A stretch of 64,000 nucleotides of DNA from Oscillospiraceae bacterium (GTDB lineage Bacteria > Bacillota > Clostridia > Oscillospirales > Acutalibacteraceae): contig JAQXVY010000033.1 in NCBI GenBank assembly GCA_029225165.1, forward strand, positions 1-64,000, given 5' to 3'. Position numbers and translations under genes: made by a program. Shown here one piece after another: positions 50,118-58,175 of this stretch (positions within the stretch are counted from its first letter, which is position 1; each line of letters begins with the position of its first letter). The notes beneath the pieces are model-generated. The model did no database searches. It was given only the letters and a program-made list of their open reading frames with translations, and had not been told where the DNA came from.

Positions 50118-50177
50118 TATTCCCTTACTAAGGGAAATGCCCCGTAGGGGCAAAGGGTTTGCTGCTTTCGCCAGAAA
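50118..50177. repeat. 60-bp nested mini-module (copy 2)
   Basis: tattcccttactaagggaaatgccccgtaggggcaaagggtttgctgctttcgccagaaa. Confidence 0.85.
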
Positions 50178-50777
50178 GAGGCGAACCGCTTGCGGTGGAG
50201 GGTTTGTTCGCAGGCATTTGAGGTTTAGGAAATACTTGGATAGGAAATTTAAAGCAGTAGAATCTAAGCCGACACCTAAAGGTCATATGAAATTAAGATT
50301 TCTATAAAAAGACGAGTGATATAAGTAAAAAATCAATAAAAACTTCCCTACAATGCAATAATTGCATTGCACAAGGGGAAGAAAAAATCTACAATGGTAG
50401 TATAAATGCAAATTAATTGAGGCTGAATTTGACTAACAGGATTTGCAATAGTCGTTAAACTCTTCAAAACAGATATGGGGAGGGAGGTTGCTATTGTGAA
50501 TGGACATATGAGGTTGCATTATTGTTTGGCAATAAGCTTGGGTGGTAATGCCGTTTCTGAAATAGTGATAGTTTCAATTATATGGGGTATTTTGACAAAA
50601 ATATGTTTGATAAATACATGGCATCTTAACAACAATGGTATTTTGAGGCAGTTAGTCGCCGTAAACAAATTTGAGTCAAAGAGTAATACCTCATAATTTC
50701 TTATACTCAATTTTCAAAATGTGTCAACAATAACAGAGTTAATGTCAACATTAACCCCAAAAATGATGACAATAATC

Positions 50778-50862
50778 CCCAAAGTAAAGGAAAGAAAAGT
50801 AAAGAAAAGTAAAGAAAAGTAAAGGAAAGTAAAGGAAAGTAAAGGAAAGAAAAGTAAAGGAA
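50778..50862. repeat. Purine-only tandem repeat (unit about AAAGAAAAGT / AAAGGAAAGT)
   Basis: gtaaaggaaagaaaagtaaagaaaagtaaagaaaagtaaagaaaagtaaaggaaagtaaaggaaag... Confidence 0.85.
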
Positions 50863-51022
50863 AACAAATCAAACAAAATAACAGGAAACAAAACCGAAGG
50901 AGAGAAAAGGAAACTGCTTCGCAGTTTTTTATTCTCACGCTCTTGAAATGTATTTCAAAGTTTTCTATTATCTTTTCAATAATTTCACTTACAACGAACA
51001 GCAAATCCTTTACCACCTCAGC

Positions 51023-51209
51023 CATTCCGAGGACACCCCCTCCTGTCATTCCGAGGAGCGAAGCGACCGAGGAATCTGAAAGGATAGCAGTAGTGCCTAA
51101 ATCGACACTATCAGGTTATAGGAAAGTATGATTTCACTAACAAAATTAGTGGTAAAGTCAGGGGATTCCTCGACAAGCCGGTCACGACAGTGTAGTGGTG
51201 GAATGACAG
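51023..51209 (-). repeat. Dyad repeat A, copy 13
   Basis: cattccgaggacaccccctcctgtcattccgaggagcgaagcgaccgaggaatc...gattcctcgacaagccggtcacgacag...gaatgacag. Confidence 0.9.
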
Positions 51210-51364
51210 TGGGGGAGAGTTCTCGGAATAACAAGGTAGGAGTTCAGAATGGCAGGGTAGGTAGGTTGGGTTTGTGGGGGTGTTTTCCAAAATACAGTCA
51301 GATAATACAAAAAAACAGGGCTATGCAACTTTCGTGCATAACCCTTTATAAATGGCAAAATTAC

Positions 51365-52951
51365 TTAAGAACTTGAATATATATCACTTATGTTTGACTG
51401 TGTTTCGTAAAGCAACCCGCCCTTTTTGTCAAAGGTATAGGTTTTTGTTCTGTTCTCCCCCCAAAAAGAATATGCATTTCTATAGGGTGAATAATGTGCT
51501 GTAATAATGCTGTTTACGCTCCATTTTAACTCCCTGTTGCTTACGGACAGATTTCCTGCATAGGAGCCTTTTGCACTGTAAAATTCCTTTGGTCTGCCAC
51601 TTTCAAAGTCACATACAAGGAGAACAGATGTAAACTCTTCCCTCATTAATTTCAGCATTGTTATTTCGCTTAATTCTTCTAAATTATTACTATACAATGC
51701 TGAATTAATAGGTCTTGCAGTTGCGGAGATATATAATTTTCCGTTAAACTCTGCCATATCCACAAATTCGTAGTCATCTGTTGTTGACCCCAGCTTAAAG
51801 GATTTTACAATTTTTCCATCTCTGTTCACCTTTACAAATTTGGTGTCGTTCAGGTCGTCGCAATATATGTTATATAGTTCTGCAATATAGTTTTCGCCCG
51901 ACTTAAAAACATTGTATATATCGGTATATTCTCCTATATTTGCGGTGGTGGTGCTGATTATCTTTCCGCTGTAATCCAAGTGATAAATAACCATATACTT
52001 ATCCTTATTTTTTACAAGGTCTTTTGGCGGATTCAGTTCGTGGTAAATTTCGTTATCGGACAGGCTCACAACAAGAAATGTACCGTCCTTGTTTTCACGG
52101 GCATAAGCACTAAAGCTATGGTGGAAACCATTATCAAGCTTCTTTTTCCACAGCACCTTGCCCTCATTATCAATAAATGCCGACCACATATCCCAGCCTT
52201 TGCCATCATATCTGTATGGTGTAGTGCCATAGATTAGTACTCCCTTTTCGGTCACTAAATAGTCATCTATTTCAAATTCCTCTACCTCTGCTTGCCAAAT
52301 CTCACGGCCGTCAACATATTTAGCTATATATGAACCTTCTATTGTGGTAATGCAGTAATCATAGCCTTCTTCGTCAGTTAACCATTCTTCCTTTTCCCCT
52401 CTCACATCAAATATATAGTCTACTCTATTTTGTGCAAAGCTATGATCTTCCCTTGTTAATACTCCGCCCTGCATGGGGAGTGAGCTTGCATTTGATTGAT
52501 ACTCATTAAGGTTGTTTTGGGCAATGTTATATCCCTGTACGCTGTTGATGTAGGTGTTTTTGTGAACCGCTTTAGAATTATTTGAGTAGGTGTAGGAGTC
52601 GGTTGTAATGTCACGATACACATTTTTTATGTCCTCACGGCTCATACCCTTGATGGAAATATTTTTTTCCTTTAGGTATTCCACAGCGTTATTGTATTCA
52701 AGTGCCTCGGCAACAAAGCTTCCAACACCCATAGCCACAATCATTGATACACAAGAGGCAATCAACAGCAGTGTTTTTGTGTTTCTGCCCAATTTCCTTG
52801 AGGCTTTGGTGATGCCTGATTTTCCCATTGTCATAGCCGTTATGCGGTCAAGGGATTTTTCGTCAGCAAGCTCCTCGTCATAATCCTCCAGCAACAAATC
52901 AAGCTCTGCCGGAGAACAATTATCAAAAATATCATTTAGTAACTTTGTCAT
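51365..52951 (-). CDS. Predicted membrane-bound anti-sigma factor/sensor (single TM, large extracytoplasmic domain)
   Basis: Cytoplasmic N-terminus, TM TLLLIASCVSMIVAMGVGSFVA, long C-terminal domain; overlaps the ECF sigma gene. Confidence 0.65.
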   Translation of the reverse strand: MTKLLNDIFDNCSPAELDLLLEDYDEELADEKSLDRITAMTMGKSGITKASRKLGRNTKTLLLIASCVSMIVAMGVGSFVAEALEYNNAVEYLKEKNISIKGMSREDIKNVYRDITTDSYTYSNNSKAVHKNTYINSVQGYNIAQNNLNEYQSNASSLPMQGGVLTREDHSFAQNRVDYIFDVRGEKEEWLTDEEGYDYCITTIEGSYIAKYVDGREIWQAEVEEFEIDDYLVTEKGVLIYGTTPYRYDGKGWDMWSAFIDNEGKVLWKKKLDNGFHHSFSAYARENKDGTFLVVSLSDNEIYHELNPPKDLVKNKDKYMVIYHLDYSGKIISTTTANIGEYTDIYNVFKSGENYIAELYNIYCDDLNDTKFVKVNRDGKIVKSFKLGSTTDDYEFVDMAEFNGKLYISATARPINSALYSNNLEELSEITMLKLMREEFTSVLLVCDFESGRPKEFYSAKGSYAGNLSVSNRELKWSVNSIITAHYSPYRNAYSFWGENRTKTYTFDKKGGLLYETQSNISDIYSSS

Positions 52952-53508
52952 ACACTCTCACCTCCAAAAACTTTCTTTAGCTTAGAAATTGCCCTGTGAG
53001 TCCTTGTGTCAACATTCGCAACTGTCATACCAAGGTCTTTTGCAATCTGTTTTGACGACTTGTTGAGATAATACTTTTTGATGATAATTGTGGTGTCGGG
53101 TTCACCTAAATTTTTCACCTCTTGAAGAACCTGTTTACGCAAATCCTTATCCTCAACATCAATTTCAAAGGAAAATTCGTCCCTAATTTGACCGTATGTG
53201 CTTTGGTCGTCAATAGAAATATTTTTTCCTTTATCCTTACGCAAAATATCTATGGCGTTGTTCCTTGCAAGCACGCACAGCCAGGACTTTAGACTGCTTT
53301 CATTGGGGTTATACTTGTCCATATTTATGTAAAACTCGCTGAATGTGTTTGCAACGCAGTCCTCAATCTCCGCAGAGTTATAAACAGAATTACTCAGTTT
53401 TCCCCTGACAACTGCACAAATCAAGGCGGAATATGTTTCTGTCAGCACCCTCATCCCCTCATAAGGCTTTTTCCGCAACAGCCTTATCAGTGCATCATCC
53501 CTCATCAA
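52948..53508 (-). CDS. ECF-type RNA polymerase sigma factor
   Basis: Region 2 (AEIEDCVANTFSEFYINMDKYNPNESSLKSWLCVLARNNAIDILRK) and region 4 (IIIKKYYLNKSSKQIAKDLGMTVANVDTRTHRAISKLKK). Confidence 0.88.
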   Translation of the reverse strand: MMRDDALIRLLRKKPYEGMRVLTETYSALICAVVRGKLSNSVYNSAEIEDCVANTFSEFYINMDKYNPNESSLKSWLCVLARNNAIDILRKDKGKNISIDDQSTYGQIRDEFSFEIDVEDKDLRKQVLQEVKNLGEPDTTIIIKKYYLNKSSKQIAKDLGMTVANVDTRTHRAISKLKKVFGGESV

Positions 53509-53537
53509 AACACCTCCTAACTTATTACATACCTATA

Positions 53538-53563
53538 TACGCAGAAAATTTGAAAATCTTACA
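53538..53563 (-). promoter_or_regulatory. Candidate ECF-type promoter upstream of the sigma gene
   Basis: Minus strand TGTAAG-N16-CGTA. Confidence 0.5.
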
Positions 53564-53570
53564 GTTTGTT

Positions 53571-53597
53571 TGATAAAAAAGGCTCCCTGTGGGAGCC
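53571..53597 (-). terminator. Terminator upstream of the sigma gene
   Basis: Minus strand GGCTCCC-aca-GGGAGCC-TTTTTT. Confidence 0.85.
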
Positions 53598-53610
53598 GAT
53601 AAAGTGTATT

Positions 53611-53901
53611 CTAATTGTCCTTTTTACTTTCAACCTTACCGCAGAAGATGAAGAAAATTCCTACTATCGCCACAAGACAGGCGCCCATTCCGCAGTAGGT
53701 GGAAAGGTCGTTGGGGTCAAGGGAGAAAATTTTTAAGTCCTCTATGTTGGCTAAATTTGTCAGCACAATGGAAGTGATTGTCAGCACAATTCCCAGTGAA
53801 AGCAAAATTACACCTACCCGAAAAATAGGGTTCCAGCGTGTTTCTTTTTCTCTTTTTCTAAATATTTTTATCAACAAATTCTTAATTCTCTTCATTTTCA
53901 T
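53611..53901 (-). CDS. Small membrane protein of unknown function
   Basis: Two TM segments; overlaps the 3' end of rsmA by 20 bp in an operon-like arrangement. Confidence 0.6.
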   Translation of the reverse strand: MKMKRIKNLLIKIFRKREKETRWNPIFRVGVILLSLGIVLTITSIVLTNLANIEDLKIFSLDPNDLSTYCGMGACLVAIVGIFFIFCGKVESKKDN

Positions 53902-54754
53902 ACTCCGTCAGGCAGTCGGAAAGTCTGCCGAAATCTTCAAGGCTTAATTTTTCTGCTCTGATATTTGTAGGGAGATTTGCCCTTTCTATCAGCATATTTG
54001 CCCTGTCCTTTGGTATCCCCAAGCCTGATGACAGGCTGTTTGATAGTGTTTTTCTCCGCTGTGAAAAGCCTGCCTTGACAACTCGGCGGAAGTCACTTTC
54101 CTTTTTCACAATAGCATTTGGAGTTTGTGAAATATCCAGCTTGATTACCGCACTGTCCACATTGGGACTTGGCATAAATGAGCCTCTTGACACATTAAAA
54201 AGGAGTTGGGGTTTGCTGTAATAGGCAACAGCCACGGTAACAGCACCGCTTTTTCGTGAGCCGACCTCTGCTGTGAGCCTGTCGGCAGCCTCTTTTTGCA
54301 CCATAACCGTAATTGACTTTATCGGCAGTTTTTCCTCCAAAAGCCGCATAATAATGGGGGAGGTGATGTAGTAGGGCAGATTGGCGCACACCACCACATC
54401 AAGCCCCTTGAACTCCTGCTGAATAATGCCCTTAAAGTCAGCCTCCATAACATCACAGTTAATCAGCTTAAAGTTTTTATGCTCCGCCATAGTTTCTGCA
54501 AGTACGGGAATAAGCCTTTTGTCAAGCTCAATGGACACAACCCTGTCTGCATTTTTGCAAAGCTCGTTGGTGAGAACTCCGATTCCCGGGCCTATCTCCA
54601 GTACTCCCACACCATCCGTTGCACCGCACATTGATGCCATTTTGGGGCAGACTGATGGGTTGATGAGGAAATTTTGCCCCATACTTTTGCTGAACTTAAA
54701 GCCGTGCCTTGTGAGAATTTCTTTAATTGTTCCAATGTTAGAAAGTCCGTCCAT
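53882..54754 (-). CDS. rsmA: 16S rRNA (adenine1518-N6/adenine1519-N6)-dimethyltransferase
   Basis: GFKFSKSMGQNFLINPSVC, LEIGPGIGVLTNEL, ANLPYYITSPIIM. Confidence 0.95.
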   Translation of the reverse strand: MDGLSNIGTIKEILTRHGFKFSKSMGQNFLINPSVCPKMASMCGATDGVGVLEIGPGIGVLTNELCKNADRVVSIELDKRLIPVLAETMAEHKNFKLINCDVMEADFKGIIQQEFKGLDVVVCANLPYYITSPIIMRLLEEKLPIKSITVMVQKEAADRLTAEVGSRKSGAVTVAVAYYSKPQLLFNVSRGSFMPSPNVDSAVIKLDISQTPNAIVKKESDFRRVVKAGFSQRRKTLSNSLSSGLGIPKDRANMLIERANLPTNIRAEKLSLEDFGRLSDCLTEYENEEN

Positions 54755-54777
54755 AGTATCTCTTTTCGTAATAATCT

Positions 54778-56100
54778 TTATAAATTCCTTAACCCTTTGG
54801 GATATTTATTCTTTAGCACTCCGTTGCTTGCCTTTCCAAAGCCTGTTGTGATTTCGTTCACCGAAACTGCTGTGTAGCCCTTGATACTGCTGTCAACGGC
54901 AACTGTTTCGCCGTGGAGGAATTTTTTTATTTCCTCGCTGTGTAAATCAAAGTCAACACAGCTATTGATTTCCTTAGGCTTTGCACCCATAAAGGCACTG
55001 TGGCAAGGTTCAATTCTGTTTTTCTTCATTTCACCCAGCAAAATTCCCGAACGCAAAACATTTAGCCCCGATATGCTTGGCATATCATTAGGAAAAAGAT
55101 AAATTTTGTCCCCTACAACCTGAATGTTGTCACCAAAGGGCTCACCTACAAAAATGCTGTGGTAAAAATCTAAAATTTCTTCCCTGTTCTTTATTTTACC
55201 ATATTCAAAGGGCGGAGTATATCCCCCTGTGGAGGTTTTCTTCTTTAATTTACAGCAAAAATGCCCCTCTCCGCCGTCATTCAGGAAAATTCTCTTGGCG
55301 TAGCCCAAGGTGTTTCTGCCAAACTCAGCTTTGCTGTCAACGATTTCAAATTCAGAGTTTTCCTTTAGGAATTTTTCAATAACACCCTCGTTTTCCCTTT
55401 CGTTGTAAGTGCAGGTGGAGTACACCATTTCGCCACCCTCTTTCAGGCAGTACTTGGCACTGTTTAGAATTTCAAGCTGTCTTACTGCACAGGTCAGGGT
55501 GTGCTCATAGCTCCATTCATTTTGGGCGTCACTGTCCTTTCGGAACATTCCCTCACCGGAGCAAGGTGCGTCCACCAGAATTTTGTCAAAAAAGTTTTCC
55601 AGGTGTTCCCCTATCACCTGTGGGTGACAGGAGGTTACAACGCAGTTTTTGACACCCATTCTCTCAATGTTGGAAAGGAGAATGTTGGCTCTGCTCCTGA
55701 CGATTTCGTTGGCAAAGAGGATGCCCTCACCCTGTAAATCCGAGGCTATTTGAGTGCTTTTTCCGCCGGGTGCGGCGCACATATCAAGCACCTTGTCCCC
55801 CGGCTTTACACCAAGCATTGTGACAGCCGAGGTTGCTGACGGCTCTTGAATATAAAATGCCCCTGCGTGGTGTAGCGGGGATTTTCCCAGACCGGTTACT
55901 GTGCTTGGATAGTAGTAACCTGTTTTGCAAAAGGGAGTTTTTTCAAGGGGGAAATCAAGTAGCGACCTTAACTTTTCCTCTGTGCATTTCAGGGTGTTCA
56001 CCCTTAACCCTTTGTAGGGCTGACAGGTGTTGTACAGCCTTAAAAATTCCTCGTATTCATTTGGAATCAGCTTTTTTATTTCCGAAAAAAATTTTTCCAT
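54778..56100 (-). CDS. RsmB/NOP-family rRNA m5C methyltransferase (RsmF-like)
   Basis: VLDMCAAPGGKSTQIASDL, DAPCSGEGMFRKD, STCTYNERENEGV. Confidence 0.9.
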   Translation of the reverse strand: MEKFFSEIKKLIPNEYEEFLRLYNTCQPYKGLRVNTLKCTEEKLRSLLDFPLEKTPFCKTGYYYPSTVTGLGKSPLHHAGAFYIQEPSATSAVTMLGVKPGDKVLDMCAAPGGKSTQIASDLQGEGILFANEIVRSRANILLSNIERMGVKNCVVTSCHPQVIGEHLENFFDKILVDAPCSGEGMFRKDSDAQNEWSYEHTLTCAVRQLEILNSAKYCLKEGGEMVYSTCTYNERENEGVIEKFLKENSEFEIVDSKAEFGRNTLGYAKRIFLNDGGEGHFCCKLKKKTSTGGYTPPFEYGKIKNREEILDFYHSIFVGEPFGDNIQVVGDKIYLFPNDMPSISGLNVLRSGILLGEMKKNRIEPCHSAFMGAKPKEINSCVDFDLHSEEIKKFLHGETVAVDSSIKGYTAVSVNEITTGFGKASNGVLKNKYPKGLRNL

Positions 56101-56153
56101 CTGTATATTTCCTTTTTTTGTGCAAATGCTTTATATGAAAGGGAGGTGTTTTT

Positions 56154-56285
56154 ATGAGCAACAATCAGAATAAAAACAACCAGAATAATAACCAGAACCA
56201 GAATCAGAATAACAACCAAAATCAGAACAATAACAAGAACAACCAAAATCAGAACCAGAACAAAAAGAAGAACAACAACTTCTGA
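56154..56285 (+). CDS. Unannotated 43-aa Asn/Gln/Lys-only-type peptide
   Basis: ATG with GGGAGGTG ribosome-binding site; MSNNQNKNNQNNNQNQNQNNNQNQNNNKNNQNQNQNKKKNNNF*. Confidence 0.6.
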   Translation: MSNNQNKNNQNNNQNQNQNNNQNQNNNKNNQNQNQNKKKNNNF

Positions 56286-56387
56286 TAAAATTAAATGTGT
56301 GAGCCCAGGTGTGGGTTCACACATAGATTGTCGGTTACATATTTATTTTGATTTTATAGCCTTATTATATCAAAAATGCAGAATAAA

Positions 56388-56936
56388 TCAAGGGTTAGGC
56401 TCTTTAAAGGGGACATTAAAGTATTCTGCAACGCTTTGTGCAAGTACCCTTGCAATATTGCCTATGTTGTCCCTTATCCACTGTGCGTCCTGTCGGTTGT
56501 CGTGGTAGGCAACCTCAATCAGCACAGCAGGTGCTTTTGTTTGGCGGACTTCTCCCAGTGATGTGGTTGCAATGAGGTCAACCTTGTTTGGGTTTGGGTA
56601 TATTGTTTTGTAGTTCTTCTGAATAATCTCTGCGAAGCGTTTGCCGTTAGTTGAGGTAGGGTAATAGTAGATGTCAGCACCCTGTTGTTGCCCTTTTATT
56701 GTTTCAGGGGAAGCGTTTGAATGTATGGCAAGGTGCAAATCGTAGTTGCCCTTGTTGCTCTCTGCAATAACCTGTCTTGTGGTGGTGTCGGGATTGTTCC
56801 TTACAAAGTTAATTCCCGATGCCTTTAGGTAAGGCTCCATTGCATCTGCAATAAGGTTCATATAGTATTCTTCGTTGCCACCGTCAATGTATGGGTTAAA
56901 CTCCTGTACCGACGGACTTAAAAATACAGTTGGCAT
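56388..56936 (-). CDS. N-acetylmuramoyl-L-alanine amidase (Amidase_3)
   Basis: SNKGNYDLHLAIHSNASPE, PAVLIEVAYHDNRQDAQWI; start likely MPTVFLSPSVQE. Confidence 0.88.
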   Translation of the reverse strand: MPTVFLSPSVQEFNPYIDGGNEEYYMNLIADAMEPYLKASGINFVRNNPDTTTRQVIAESNKGNYDLHLAIHSNASPETIKGQQQGADIYYYPTSTNGKRFAEIIQKNYKTIYPNPNKVDLIATTSLGEVRQTKAPAVLIEVAYHDNRQDAQWIRDNIGNIARVLAQSVAEYFNVPFKEPNP

Positions 56937-57063
56937 AATATAACTCCTGTCCGCTAAAGCCTGAATATTTTTCAAATTGCTTTGAAAATTCAATAGGGCA
57001 TAGCTATAAATCTTTTTCCATAAATAAGTATTCAAAAATTTTTGAAATATTACTGATTTTCTA

Positions 57064-57092
57064 TTTACAAATTACAATAATTGTGATAAAAT
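57064..57092 (+). promoter_or_regulatory. Promoter with embedded Fur/PerR-type box upstream of perR
   Basis: TTTACA-N17-TAAAAT with TTACAATaATTGTGA (57072-57086) occupying the spacer. Confidence 0.65.
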
Positions 57093-57132
57093 AGTATCAA
57101 ATCAGTAATGATTATTAATTTGGAGTACAGTT

Positions 57133-57507
57133 ATGAGAAGAAATTACAGCAGTAAGCGAAAAGCTATTTACGATATGCTTAAGTCCCGTACTGATCATCC
57201 ATCTGCCAAGACAATTTATGAGGATTTAAAGGGAGATTACCCCGACCTTAGTCTTGGTACTGTTTACAGGAATATCGGTCTTTTCAAGGAGGACGGCTCT
57301 GTTCAAAGTGTTTGCACCCTTAACGGCGAGGAACGCCTTGACGGTAACGAGGAGCCACATACACACCTTGTGTGTACTGCTTGCGGAAGAATTACTGATT
57401 TGTTCAATGAAGAATTACCTGTTGATGACAAGGCTGTTGTCGGTGACAGCTTTACAGTAGAAAAAAAGGTTGTCACCTACTTTGGAAAATGCAGTCATTG
57501 CAGATAA
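57133..57507 (+). CDS. Fur-family regulator, probably PerR
   Basis: SAKTIYEDLKGDYPDLSLGTVYRNIGLFKEDG; HTHLVCTACGRITD; adjacent to rubrerythrin. Confidence 0.85.
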   Translation: MRRNYSSKRKAIYDMLKSRTDHPSAKTIYEDLKGDYPDLSLGTVYRNIGLFKEDGSVQSVCTLNGEERLDGNEEPHTHLVCTACGRITDLFNEELPVDDKAVVGDSFTVEKKVVTYFGKCSHCR

Positions 57508-57543
57508 TTATAAATTTTAATTAATAATTAGGAGGAAAATAAA

Positions 57544-58086
57544 ATGGCAAAATGGGTTTGTGCAATCTGCGGATATGTTCACGAGGGTCCTGAACCACCT
57601 GAGAAATGTCCACAGTGTAATGCACCGGCATCAAAGTTTAACGAGGTTAAGGAAGGCGCAGGTTTTGCTTGCGAGCATATTGTAGGCATCACAGAGGGCG
57701 TTTCCGAGGATATTATTGAGGATTTGAGAGCTAACTTCAACGGTGAATGTTCCGAGGTTGGTATGTACCTTGCAATGGCAAGAGTTGCTGACAGAGAGGG
57801 CTATCCTGAAATTTCAGCCGCTTTCACAAAGTACGCTTTTGAAGAGGCAGAGCACGCAGCAAAGTTTGCTGAAATCCTTGGCGAGGTAATCACAGATTCT
57901 ACAAAGAAGAACCTACAGATGAGAGCAGAGGCAGAGGCCGGTGCTTGTGAGGGTAAGCTTGACCTTGCTGTAAGAGCAAAGAAGGCTAACCTTGACGCTA
58001 TTCACGACACAGTTCACGAAATGGCAAAGGACGAGGCTCGCCACGGCGCAGGCTTTGCAGGTCTTTTAAAGAGATACTTTGGCTAA
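57544..58086 (+). CDS. Reverse rubrerythrin (N-terminal rubredoxin + ferritin-like domain)
   Basis: [27 protein letters not shown] at N-terminus followed by [21 protein letters not shown]...[11 protein letters not shown]. Confidence 0.9.
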   Translation: MAKWVCAICGYVHEGPEPPEKCPQCNAPASKFNEVKEGAGFACEHIVGITEGVSEDIIEDLRANFNGECSEVGMYLAMARVADREGYPEISAAFTKYAFEEAEHAAKFAEILGEVITDSTKKNLQMRAEAEAGACEGKLDLAVRAKKANLDAIHDTVHEMAKDEARHGAGFAGLLKRYFG

Positions 58087-58132
58087 TTAAAGTATTTCAA
58101 CAATATTTTAAAATAATAATATCTTTCACTAA

Positions 58133-58165
58133 CAAAGGGTATGCGTTTGCATACCCTTTGTTTTA
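58133..58165 (+). terminator. Terminator after rubrerythrin
   Basis: CAAAGGGTATGC-gttt-GCATACCCTTTG-TTTT. Confidence 0.9.
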
Positions 58166-58175
58166 TAATCTTTTC

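Noticed and set aside
50475-50696. 73-aa ORF in the repeat-rich gap
   Set aside because: Composition not convincingly coding; hydrophobic stretch could be chance in AT-rich DNA; kept only as unexplained sequence.
54580-54600. Second Noc-binding site (CCCGGG near 54590)
   Set aside because: GATTCCCGGGCC lacks the ATTT...AAAT arms; not a palindrome of the required type.
56076-56324. Minus-strand ORF of VLILVLVIILV repeats
   Set aside because: Antisense of the Asn/Gln-rich plus-strand sORF and lacks a plausible RBS.
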